A DNA stretch of 64,000 nt from PLanc-01 sp034678485 (lineage in GTDB: Bacteria; Planctomycetota; Phycisphaerae; Sedimentisphaerales; Anaerobacaceae). The DNA lies in NCBI GenBank assembly GCA_034678485.1, contig JAXDBU010000105.1, positions 4,230 to 68,229 on the forward strand, read 5' to 3'. The notes beneath the pieces are model-generated. The model did no database searches, was not told where the DNA came from, and saw nothing but the letters and a program-made list of their open reading frames with translations. A program made the position numbers and the translations under genes. The first letter of the stretch is position 1. Every line of letters starts with the position of its first letter. Below, piece after piece: positions 43,581 through 51,098 of this stretch.

Positions 43581-45218
43581 TCACATATCAACGTACAACT
43601 GTGATCGCGGGTCGAATTGTATCTCAAGCCGGGCGATTCGGATGCAATCTCCGAGACTCAGCGGAATCAACTCGCGATTCCCCAGCATTCGGTCATTCAC
43701 CGCTACATCCGTGCGCAATGAGAGGTTCTCAAGAAAGAACCGGTCGCCCCAGTGGAGCAGCGCCGCATGGAGCGGCTCGAGTCCCTTGTTGGAGATGCGG
43801 ATCGCGCAGTCTTCGCCACAGCCAATGGTCGCCGCGCGGTAGATGAGGCAGTAGGATTCGCAGCCGTTCCTGTCGTCGGCATCGAGATTGCCGATGCGTT
43901 CCAGCAAAAGGGCCGCCGGCCCCGCTGAGCCGGCGAGCTCCCACATTTGGCCCGCCGGTTCGCCCATCGCGTCCGCGTAGTCCCCGCAGGGTTGCGGCAG
44001 GCGCCCGCCGATACAACGCAGCGACAGATGCAACACGTCCCCAAGAACGAGTTTCTGCGCCTGATCGTGGACCAGCCGGCCGCCGGCATCCACCTTCTGC
44101 CCATCGAGGGTCGTGCCGTTGACCGATCCCTCGTCCACAACGACTACGCCGCCCGGTCGCAGCTCGATCCGACAGTGGTCCCGGCTCATCTGGTTGGATT
44201 GTGCATCGTTCTCCGGTGAGCGTGGGAGAAAGCGAGTCACGATGTCATTGCGACGATTCTTGCCCAGCGCCACACACGGCTTGGCGACCAGCAGGATGTT
44301 CGCGGGGCAGTCTGTGCCCTCGATGTGCAGGCTGGCGGAATCGATCCGGGCTCCGCGCTCCGGCTCGATGACGCGCTTGGCCCCGGCCGCCTGCTGCCTG
44401 CGCCGAAGGGCTTGCGTCAGCTCGTCGCTCCGGGCGGGATCGAATCGCAACGGAACAAGCTGGAAGCTCGGCTGGAGCTTGCGGTACTGCATCATCAGGT
44501 CGTTCACGTTGCATATCTTCCCCTGATCGACCATGATGTTGATGTTATTGTTGATCGAGTTGCCCATCTGCTTGCCGGTGCCGGCGCTGATGTTGACCAT
44601 GTCATCAGCCTGCACCTTGATGTCGTGGAGGTTCTGCGTATTGGCGAAGACGAGCAAGTCCCCCTCGGCCCAGTAGGAGTTCACACAGTCGCCTTCCTGG
44701 GTATTCACGCGAAAAGTGACCATCGTGACGCCCGCGCCGGGCGGCTTCACCTGCCATAGCTTTCGCAGGTTCTCGCACGGCGTGAGCGCACAGTTCCAGC
44801 ATTTCACGCAATCCAGGAGATCGCCGGAGACCTCGACCTCGATCCACTCAAAGGTTGTCTCGCTCATATTCTCCAGCCGGACGTCCAGCAAGCCGTGGAG
44901 ACCCTCCATGTAGAACTGATTCATATTGACCGACAGCGCTAGCCCTCGGGACGTGGAAACGACGGGTCTGGCCTCTATGCTCGGCGAGGGCGTCGGCACC
45001 TGCGGCGTCGCAGCGGCCTCGCTCGGTCTGCCACCCGAATCCGACACCGACGGCCCCTCCTCTATCAGTGGGCGAGCGGCCTCGCCAGCAGGTTCAGCCT
45101 GCGGCCGGGCCGATGCCTTGGACGCAAACTCATGCAGATTGCACCCGCACCGATCACAGAACCGCGGCCGATCTCCTATCAAGACGGCACCACACTGTGG
45201 GCAAACGATATCAGCCAT
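43581..45218 (-). CDS. Zinc-ribbon protein with two FHA domains
   Basis: This 545-residue protein begins with a C4 zinc ribbon (CPQCGAVLIGDRPRFCDRCG). Two FHA-type phosphothreonine-binding modules follow, at about 310-385 (VALGKNRRNDIV, SRDHCRIEL, SVNGTTLDG) and about 465-545 (ATIGCGEDCAIRIS, PLHAALL). The second is more diverged. A middle region of about 200 residues is unassigned. As the last gene of the kinase island it is a likely reader of kinase output. ATG 45218 has GGGAG upstream. Confidence 0.85.
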   Translation of the reverse strand: MADIVCPQCGAVLIGDRPRFCDRCGCNLHEFASKASARPQAEPAGEAARPLIEEGPSVSDSGGRPSEAAATPQVPTPSPSIEARPVVSTSRGLALSVNMNQFYMEGLHGLLDVRLENMSETTFEWIEVEVSGDLLDCVKCWNCALTPCENLRKLWQVKPPGAGVTMVTFRVNTQEGDCVNSYWAEGDLLVFANTQNLHDIKVQADDMVNISAGTGKQMGNSINNNINIMVDQGKICNVNDLMMQYRKLQPSFQLVPLRFDPARSDELTQALRRRQQAAGAKRVIEPERGARIDSASLHIEGTDCPANILLVAKPCVALGKNRRNDIVTRFLPRSPENDAQSNQMSRDHCRIELRPGGVVVVDEGSVNGTTLDGQKVDAGGRLVHDQAQKLVLGDVLHLSLRCIGGRLPQPCGDYADAMGEPAGQMWELAGSAGPAALLLERIGNLDADDRNGCESYCLIYRAATIGCGEDCAIRISNKGLEPLHAALLHWGDRFFLENLSLRTDVAVNDRMLGNRELIPLSLGDCIRIARLEIQFDPRSQLYVDM

Positions 45219-45330
45219 TCCCAATCTCCGAATCTGCCGTTATCAATTCAACCAAGGGGTTCCACACCCTGGACCCCCGGGCCGGTGCTTGGCCACGCTG
45301 AAGCGGGCCGTCACACGGCCGAAAGACCTG

Positions 45331-47382
45331 CTAAGGATAGGACGGTGCCGTCCTCGCGAGGCGGACGCCCAGGGAGTCGAAGCGGTTGCCGGGCGTGCTG
45401 CCGTAACGAAGCGCCGACCAGCAGTTCCTGGCGTCGTGGCCCCAACTGCCGCCCCGGTGGACGCGGTGGTCACCCGAAGCAGGGCCAGGCGGGTCCGTCA
45501 CTGACCCGCATGAATACTCTCCATGCCAGTCCTGGCACCACTCCCACACATTCCCGTGCATATCGTACAACCCCCAGCCGTTCGGCCGAAAGGTACCTAC
45601 CTTCACGGTCGTTCGACGATATTGTCCCTTGCGACCGCTGCTCGTACCGAAGTTCGCCATGCTCGAATCCAGGTCGTTCCCATAGCAGAACGGCGTCGTC
45701 GTTCCTGCACGACACGCATACTCCCACTCCGCCTCCGTCAACAATCGATACGTACCCTCTGGAACACTTTCCGTCTGGCACAATTTGTTCACGAACACCT
45801 GGCAATCCTTCCAGCTCACCTGTTCCACCGGTGCATCCCGACCTACCCTCGTGAAATTGGACGGATTGCTCCCCATCACAGATTCCCATTGGCCCTGCGT
45901 CACCTCGTACTTCCCGCAGTAGAATGCCTTCGTCAGCGTGACCTCGTGCTGGGTCTCATCCCGACCCCGAGGCGCCTCGTCGGGCGGACTGCCCATTGTG
46001 AAGGTCCCTGCAGGGATCAGCCGAAACACAATCCCCGTCTTCGCACTTCTCACCTCCAACGGCAAACCAAGTTGCGCAACCACCTGTCGCTGACAATCTT
46101 GTGCTTCGCGACTGCCGGAGGCCAGGCCATCCAGCGACGCATATTGAGCATTCGCCACCTCCAGAAGATCAGAAGAAGGACCTAGCCCGGCCTTGGGCAA
46201 GAGCTCAGGCTCCAATGGAGCACGCGAACTTGTGCCCACAACTCCCACGATGGTAACGGCTCCGAAGAAAGCCACCACCGCCGCTGGAAACACCCATCGT
46301 CGTCGATGACTCTTCGTTGGAGCGACCACAGGCACAGATGTTGGTCTCGATGAGGCGGACTCGCTCCTTGCGGCTGGTTGATGTTGCTCAGACACATCCT
46401 GCATTGGGGAGGCATGTATCGGCGACTCAGGCTTGCGCGCGCGGGGCGTCTCGGCACACGAGACCTTCGGAGCCTTTTCATCACACGGCTTCTTCTGTTC
46501 ACTGGCGAGCAGATCCGCTGCCGCAGGTGGACCCACTAACCTCGAAACCAATTCGCTGGCCGAATGCGGGCGCTTCGCGGGTTCCTTGGCCAGCGCGAGT
46601 AACAGTGTCTCATTCACCCATGGAGCTACGTTCTCGATCGCCTCTGGGGATTTCGTCTTGATCTGCTCGCGGATATCGCCCGTGTGGAAAGGTGGATGGC
46701 CTGCCAGACACTCGTAGAGGACAGCTCCAAAGGAGTAGACATCCATGGCCGGCGATGGTTTCTCGCCCATGAGCTGGTCAGGACTCATGTAGGGACGTGT
46801 GCCTGACGTCTCCTGGCCTGTGACGCGGGTGTAGGAATCCCTCATCTCCCGCGCGATGCCGAAGTCCAGCAGCTTGACTGTTCCGTCGGCAGTGACCATG
46901 ATGTTGGACGGTTTCAAATCACGATGCAGGACATTCCGAGAGTGGGCATAATCCAGAGCTGCAGCCACTTGCTCTGCGATGGGCAGGAGTTCCTCGAGTG
47001 GCATCTTCTCCATGTCCCTTTCGGCCAGCAGATCATCCAGCGTCTTGCCGGCGATGTACTCCATTACGAGGAACTTCTGGTGCCCGTCCGTGTGCAGGTC
47101 GTGCAGGCGGACGATATTCGGGTGTGTCAGTTGCATCGCCGTCAGGGCTTCATGCTGGAGGTTCTTGACCGCGCGGGCATTGCCCGCCAGCATGGGCGGG
47201 ATGAACTTGATGGCGACCTTATGGTTCGCCAGCTCGATATCCTCGGCCAGATAGATCATGCCCATACCGCCTTCGCCAAGCTTGCGGACAATCCGATATC
47301 GGCCGGCCAGGAGTCTGCCTTCCTGCTCGCGTCCATCTTCCGTTGGCGCGTTATCTAACGTGTCGAACGGGCCCTGGCCCAT
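45331..47382 (-). CDS. Ser/Thr kinase with C-terminal FGE-sulfatase-like domain
   Basis: This 683-residue protein has a Hanks-type kinase at about 28-290 (KLGEGGMGMIYLAED, HRDLKPSNIM, LLDFGIAREM), a membrane helix (WVFPAAVVAFFGAVTIVGVVG, about 372) and an extracytoplasmic formylglycine-generating-enzyme-like domain (GTFTMGSPPDE, YEVTQGQWESVMGSNPSNFT, HRGGSWGHDARNCWSALR) ending VRLARTAPSYP. In this family the FGE-like part is thought to sense or bind ligand; whether it is catalytic here is unknown. AAAGGA precedes the ATG. Confidence 0.92.
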   Translation of the reverse strand: MGQGPFDTLDNAPTEDGREQEGRLLAGRYRIVRKLGEGGMGMIYLAEDIELANHKVAIKFIPPMLAGNARAVKNLQHEALTAMQLTHPNIVRLHDLHTDGHQKFLVMEYIAGKTLDDLLAERDMEKMPLEELLPIAEQVAAALDYAHSRNVLHRDLKPSNIMVTADGTVKLLDFGIAREMRDSYTRVTGQETSGTRPYMSPDQLMGEKPSPAMDVYSFGAVLYECLAGHPPFHTGDIREQIKTKSPEAIENVAPWVNETLLLALAKEPAKRPHSASELVSRLVGPPAAADLLASEQKKPCDEKAPKVSCAETPRARKPESPIHASPMQDVSEQHQPAARSESASSRPTSVPVVAPTKSHRRRWVFPAAVVAFFGAVTIVGVVGTSSRAPLEPELLPKAGLGPSSDLLEVANAQYASLDGLASGSREAQDCQRQVVAQLGLPLEVRSAKTGIVFRLIPAGTFTMGSPPDEAPRGRDETQHEVTLTKAFYCGKYEVTQGQWESVMGSNPSNFTRVGRDAPVEQVSWKDCQVFVNKLCQTESVPEGTYRLLTEAEWEYACRAGTTTPFCYGNDLDSSMANFGTSSGRKGQYRRTTVKVGTFRPNGWGLYDMHGNVWEWCQDWHGEYSCGSVTDPPGPASGDHRVHRGGSWGHDARNCWSALRYGSTPGNRFDSLGVRLARTAPSYP

Positions 47383-47485
47383 CGCGTCTGTCCTTTCTGC
47401 ATGAGAAACCCAGACTCACTCACCTGCATCCGTCCCTTTGACTCGGCACAGCAAGCACTCGATGTCCTTCCATCTGAAAAGACGC

Positions 47486-49339
47486 CTACTGGAGCTTCTC
47501 CCGGCAATTGGGGCAGAAGCGACTGTCCGCGGGCACCATCTGATGGCATTTCGGACAGGGTCTCTCCTGGACCGGCGCAGGCGGCGTCTGGGGCGTGACG
47601 ATCACCGGCGGCGCGCCGAGGGGACCGCTCGGCGTGACTACGGTCTGGCTCGCGTAAGGAGCTTGTGCCCTCGTCACGGCGGTGGCGCCCATCTGGTTGA
47701 GCGCGGCGTTCATGACCCGCTCCAGGCGGTCTGCGGCGGCGAGATGCGTCTGGTCCTGTTTGGTCATGAACTCCTGCATTTGCCTGAACCGCTCGTCGCT
47801 CATGGCGGCCTCCGCTTTGTACTTCTCCGCGAGGGCCTGGGCAACGTGCGGACTGTCCGCGGCGGCCATGGCGATGAGCTGGTCCGGCGTGAGCTTCTCC
47901 TTCGCGCGGAATTCCTCCAGTTTCAGGATGCGGTCGGCGGCGGGACCATCCAGGATACTGAGCAAAGCCTGGGCAGACGCCTTCGAGCGATCTTCGAGCG
48001 TCTTGGCCTCCAACTGCTGACGTTTCTCCGCCAGTTCCACCTCGACCATCTCACTCTTGCGGCGCAGCTCGATCGCCTTCTCGGCCTCCCAGAAATCCTG
48101 CTCGCTTTCGAGCCGCTCAACCTGGAGCCGGATCTTCTTGGCTTCGGCCTCGTTCTTGACCTCGGCCAGCTCTCTGCCGAGACGGGCTTGATGTTCCAGG
48201 TTCTCGTTCTCGATCCTGGCGATGAGCGCGGCACGCATGCGGTTGCGCTCCTGCTCGTCCCGGATCCCGGTGATCTCGATCTCCTGGAGCAGGACCTCCT
48301 TCTCTCGCTTGAAGGCGAACTCGCGTTTGAGCTTGTCCATTTCATCGGCACGGATCGCGTCCTGGATGCCCAGATCGTGCTCGGTCTGCCGGACGAAACC
48401 TTCCAGGTCCGCGTCCGATTTGATCTGGTCCATCTTGTCGGCGGTCAGCTCCTTGCGCATCCGCTGCGTGAGCTTGAGCCGCTCGATCTGCACGTCGGCT
48501 TCCCGCGTGTCGATGTACTGCTGCGCTTCCTTCTCGCGGATGGGATCGTAGGTCGGGCAGAAGAAATCGACGAATCGCAACTGGACCATCTCCAGGCCAA
48601 TCCGTTCGAGGATGGGCTCCAATTCGAGCTGCGTCTGTCGCTCGACGTCATTGCGCAGACCGGCGTTGTTGTAGAGTTCGTCCACCGGCCTGGCGCCGAC
48701 ATAGGCCTGCAACGCAGCCCGAAGCTCATCCGTGAGGGAACCCGCCAGGTACTCGACGGTCAGGTGGTTGCGGCCCTTGAAAGCATTCGTGAACAGCTTC
48801 TCCGGATCGCGCAGCCGGACGATCGCCTTGAACATCGCATCGACTTCCAGGTGTTCCTGGCTGTAGAGCTTGACGGCCTCCAGGTGCAGCTCCACGTCCC
48901 CGGTATCGACGAGGACGACAGCAGTCGGCGTGGTCTGGTTGAAGTGGTTGAGCTTCTTGAGGAAGCCGTTCATGTCGTACCGGCCGGCATCGACGCAGCC
49001 GCAGTACTGCCCCCGCTGGAAGACCATGCCGGTCGTCCCGTGCTCGATGTCGAGGCTCTTCGTAAAGACCCCCTTGACATCCCACTCGTCGACGCGAACT
49101 GCAAAACTGCCCGCGTCCCGGACCCAGCGGCTGCCGAACAACGGCACCTTCTTCATGTCCTCCAGGTCGCCGCCGCAACTCCAGCAGTATTTGCTGGACG
49201 TGGAGACTGCGGCGCCGCATCGTCCGCAGTTGGTGTCTCCGTTCGGCGCCGCCGTGCCGCACAGGCGGCAGAACTTCGCCGATTTGGCGATCCGGCCGCC
49301 GCAATCAGGATTCGTGCATCGATCTGAAAAGATACCCAT
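47486..49339 (-). CDS. SPFH/band-7-type protein with N- and C-terminal zinc ribbons
   Basis: This 617-residue protein has two N-terminal zinc ribbons (CTNPDCGGRIAKSAKFCRLC and CGRCGAAVSTSSKYCWSC), an SPFH-like domain at about 70-290 (GTTGMVFQRGQYCGCVDAGR, GLEMVQLRFVDFFCPTYDP), a long coiled coil (about 300-480) and a C-terminal ribbon (CPKCHQMVPADSRFCPNC). It resembles the virion-core/YdjI-like group of SPFH proteins. SPFH proteins scaffold membrane microdomains, and this fits next to ESCRT-III-like genes. AAGGGAG precedes the ATG. Confidence 0.85.
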   Translation of the reverse strand: MGIFSDRCTNPDCGGRIAKSAKFCRLCGTAAPNGDTNCGRCGAAVSTSSKYCWSCGGDLEDMKKVPLFGSRWVRDAGSFAVRVDEWDVKGVFTKSLDIEHGTTGMVFQRGQYCGCVDAGRYDMNGFLKKLNHFNQTTPTAVVLVDTGDVELHLEAVKLYSQEHLEVDAMFKAIVRLRDPEKLFTNAFKGRNHLTVEYLAGSLTDELRAALQAYVGARPVDELYNNAGLRNDVERQTQLELEPILERIGLEMVQLRFVDFFCPTYDPIREKEAQQYIDTREADVQIERLKLTQRMRKELTADKMDQIKSDADLEGFVRQTEHDLGIQDAIRADEMDKLKREFAFKREKEVLLQEIEITGIRDEQERNRMRAALIARIENENLEHQARLGRELAEVKNEAEAKKIRLQVERLESEQDFWEAEKAIELRRKSEMVEVELAEKRQQLEAKTLEDRSKASAQALLSILDGPAADRILKLEEFRAKEKLTPDQLIAMAAADSPHVAQALAEKYKAEAAMSDERFRQMQEFMTKQDQTHLAAADRLERVMNAALNQMGATAVTRAQAPYASQTVVTPSGPLGAPPVIVTPQTPPAPVQERPCPKCHQMVPADSRFCPNCREKLQ

Positions 49340-49469
49340 AACGTAGCTCCCTTCTCATGTCCAACGGGTTGTCGGTTTGCGGATAGACGTGCGATCTATT
49401 TCTATGGTGCTGCATTGCTCATGTGTCTCCTCTTCGAAGATCGGATATGGACCGCGTCTGCGTCGCCGA

Positions 49470-49628
49470 TTATGTCTCCACCACACCCTGCTGATGTGCC
49501 TTGCAGTGTTTGCCTTTCTCAATCCCGAAGCAGCTCGCGCACAGCGCCGCTTGACACACTTCACGCCCACCGGCTATGCCGAGTTCACTGACGATCCGCC
49601 GGCCGCAGTTGCTGCATCGGATCTCCAT
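49470..49628 (-). CDS. Possible small Cys-rich zinc-ribbon protein
   Basis: This is a 52-codon frame starting MEIRCSNCGRR, with further Cys in CQAALCASCFG and GKHCKAH. That is six Cys plus His in a pattern that could bind zinc. No clear ribosome site is seen, and the frame extends upstream into REP-like DNA, so the start is uncertain. It lies between the SPFH gene and the HTH gene. I would not insist on this being expressed. Confidence 0.4.
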   Translation of the reverse strand: MEIRCSNCGRRIVSELGIAGGREVCQAALCASCFGIEKGKHCKAHQQGVVET

Positions 49629-49690
49629 CTGGGCGACCAACTTGCGGCCTGTGATACGGATTAGGAGTGCCTCGTGCGCGGGCGGAGACT

Positions 49691-49816
49691 TGTCATCCTG
49701 AGGCGACGCCGAAGGATCTGGGCATCGGACGAGAGGGTTCTCTCGGTCGCAGGCCAGATCGTTCACTACGCTGCGCTTCGTTCAGAGCCTGCCCTGAGCT
49801 TGCCGAAGGGATGACA
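49691..49816. repeat. REP-like palindrome pair
   Basis: At the left edge, tgtcatcctgaggcgacgcc and gaaggatctgggc are related to the copy at 28733. At the right edge the reverse of tgtcatcccttcggcaagctc matches the copy at 15214 exactly over 23 bases. The element overlaps the 3' end of the HTH gene at 49693-50031. Confidence 0.75.
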
Positions 49817-50031
49817 GAAGCCACGCAAGTGTCAATCTGAATCCGTATGACTTCCTCGTGGACGCGGTGCTTCTGCTGTTCCAGGTAGGCCTCCAGCTCG
49901 ACCCGATAGACCCGATGCACCCGCCCGACACGAGCGGCGGGCAACTCGCCGCTGCGGATCAGACGATAGATCGTCTTGCACTCCAGACCGAGTGTTTCCG
50001 CAACGTCTTCGATGCTCAGTAGCCTCTCCAT
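49693..50031 (-). CDS. Excisionase-type HTH (MerR-like) DNA-binding protein with repeat-derived tail
   Basis: This 112-codon frame has residues 1-52 forming a winged HTH of the excisionase/AlpA type (LLSIEDVAETLGLECKTIYR, LIRSGELPAARVGRVHRV). Such proteins act as regulators or recombination directionality factors. After residue about 70 the frame is translated from the REP-like palindrome, giving low-complexity SASSGQAL and similar sequence, so the original stop was probably lost or displaced by element insertion. The ATG at 50031 has GGAAAG upstream. Confidence 0.75.
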   Translation of the reverse strand: MERLLSIEDVAETLGLECKTIYRLIRSGELPAARVGRVHRVYRVELEAYLEQQKHRVHEEVIRIQIDTCVASVIPSASSGQALNEAQRSERSGLRPREPSRPMPRSFGVASG

Positions 50032-50365
50032 CAATGTCTTTCCATTCCACAGCGAGTCTGACCCGCACTGTCTACGCACGCCGGAATGTCCCATTCTAAC
50101 AGAGCACTCTATCAACCGTCAGTTTCATTCTGACTACCTTTATGACCTTTAGTTTTGCAGTAACCCTGTCGAGTCCCAGGTGGTCTCACAACGCGTACGG
50201 AAAGACAAGCCGTCGTAGCATGGGCATCTTGCCCATGAGTCGCAGGGCCATCCGGCCCTGCCAAGACGGTCTTATCCTGCGGGCGAGACGCCCGTGCTGC
50301 TTTTCATACATGTTTTCAGACTTGGGGCTTTGCCCGGGAGCTCTCGTGTCCATGCCGCGTCGCGA
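50032..50365. repeat. Three tandem GC-rich palindromes
   Basis: Downstream of the Snf7-like gene, three short hairpins follow one another: catgggcatcttgcccatg (about 50219-50237), gcagggccatccggccctgc (about 50242-50261) and gcgggcgagacgcccgt (about 50279-50295). This resembles yet another REP-like family. The rest of the gap has no supported gene. Confidence 0.7.
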
Positions 50366-50974
50366 CTACGCCTTCTCTTTCTTGAGCTGGCCTTCGATCT
50401 CGCTGAGCATCTGGTCGATTTTGCCGTCGACCTGGCCCTCCTCCATCTGGGCCCGCTCGCTGAGCATCGAATCGATCTGGGAGATATCGACCGCCTCCTC
50501 GTCGCCCTCATAGTCGCCGACGAAGGCACTGTCGCTGACGCGGTCGAGGACCATGGTCATGGTGCGGTCCATCTGCTGGGCCCGGGCCATCGCCATGTTG
50601 AGTTCCGTGACCGTCTTGGCCAGATCCACGTTCTTGAAGACAGCGGAGATCGATTTCGTCGCGGCCTGCAGACCCGTGGCGAACTGCCCATAGCTCTCGA
50701 TCTTGTCCTTGGTCTGCACCAGCGCCTCGAAGGTCAGCAGGGCGCTCTCCACCCGCCTTCGCTCGTTGATCGTCTGCACCAGCATGCGGGCCAGCTTCTC
50801 GTAGTTGGCCTTGTCGCCCTGTCTCTTGGCACGGATCGCCTTCTCGCAGTACCCACGTTCATGCTTGTTGAGGTCGCGAATCCGCCGCCTGTGCAGGTCG
50901 ATCACGTTCTGGATCGCCATATCCCGTTCCAACTGCCGCTGCTGCTTGCTCTTAAACAACCCGCCGAATGCCAT
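50366..50974 (-). CDS. Snf7/CHMP-like (ESCRT-III-like) protein
   Basis: This 202-residue, highly helical protein follows the layout of eukaryotic Vps2/CHMP2-type Snf7 proteins rather than PspA. It has a short N-terminal amphipathic piece (MAFGGLFKSKQQRQLERDMA), a basic alpha1-alpha2 hairpin (RRIRDLNKHERGYCEKAIRA, AKRQGDKANYEKLARMLVQT, RRVESALLTF), then GLQAATKSISAVFKNVDLAK and MARAQQMDRTMTMVLDRVSD. An acidic C-terminal part (YEGDEEAVDISQIDSMLSER) and a final helix (DQMLSEIEGQLKKEKA) resemble the autoinhibitory/MIT-interacting end. AGGAG precedes ATG 50974. Expected to polymerise on membranes; partners are the Vps4-like ATPases nearby. Confidence 0.8.
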   Translation of the reverse strand: MAFGGLFKSKQQRQLERDMAIQNVIDLHRRRIRDLNKHERGYCEKAIRAKRQGDKANYEKLARMLVQTINERRRVESALLTFEALVQTKDKIESYGQFATGLQAATKSISAVFKNVDLAKTVTELNMAMARAQQMDRTMTMVLDRVSDSAFVGDYEGDEEAVDISQIDSMLSERAQMEEGQVDGKIDQMLSEIEGQLKKEKA

Positions 50975-51098
50975 AACAATCTCCTGAATCCTGCTCTTCC
51001 CTTCGCGTCCCTTTGCGTCCTTGGCGGTAAAATGTCTTCTCCCTGCCTCTTGATGACTGGCCTCGCTGCCGCGGGCCGGCACTCGGCCCAAATCCCCG

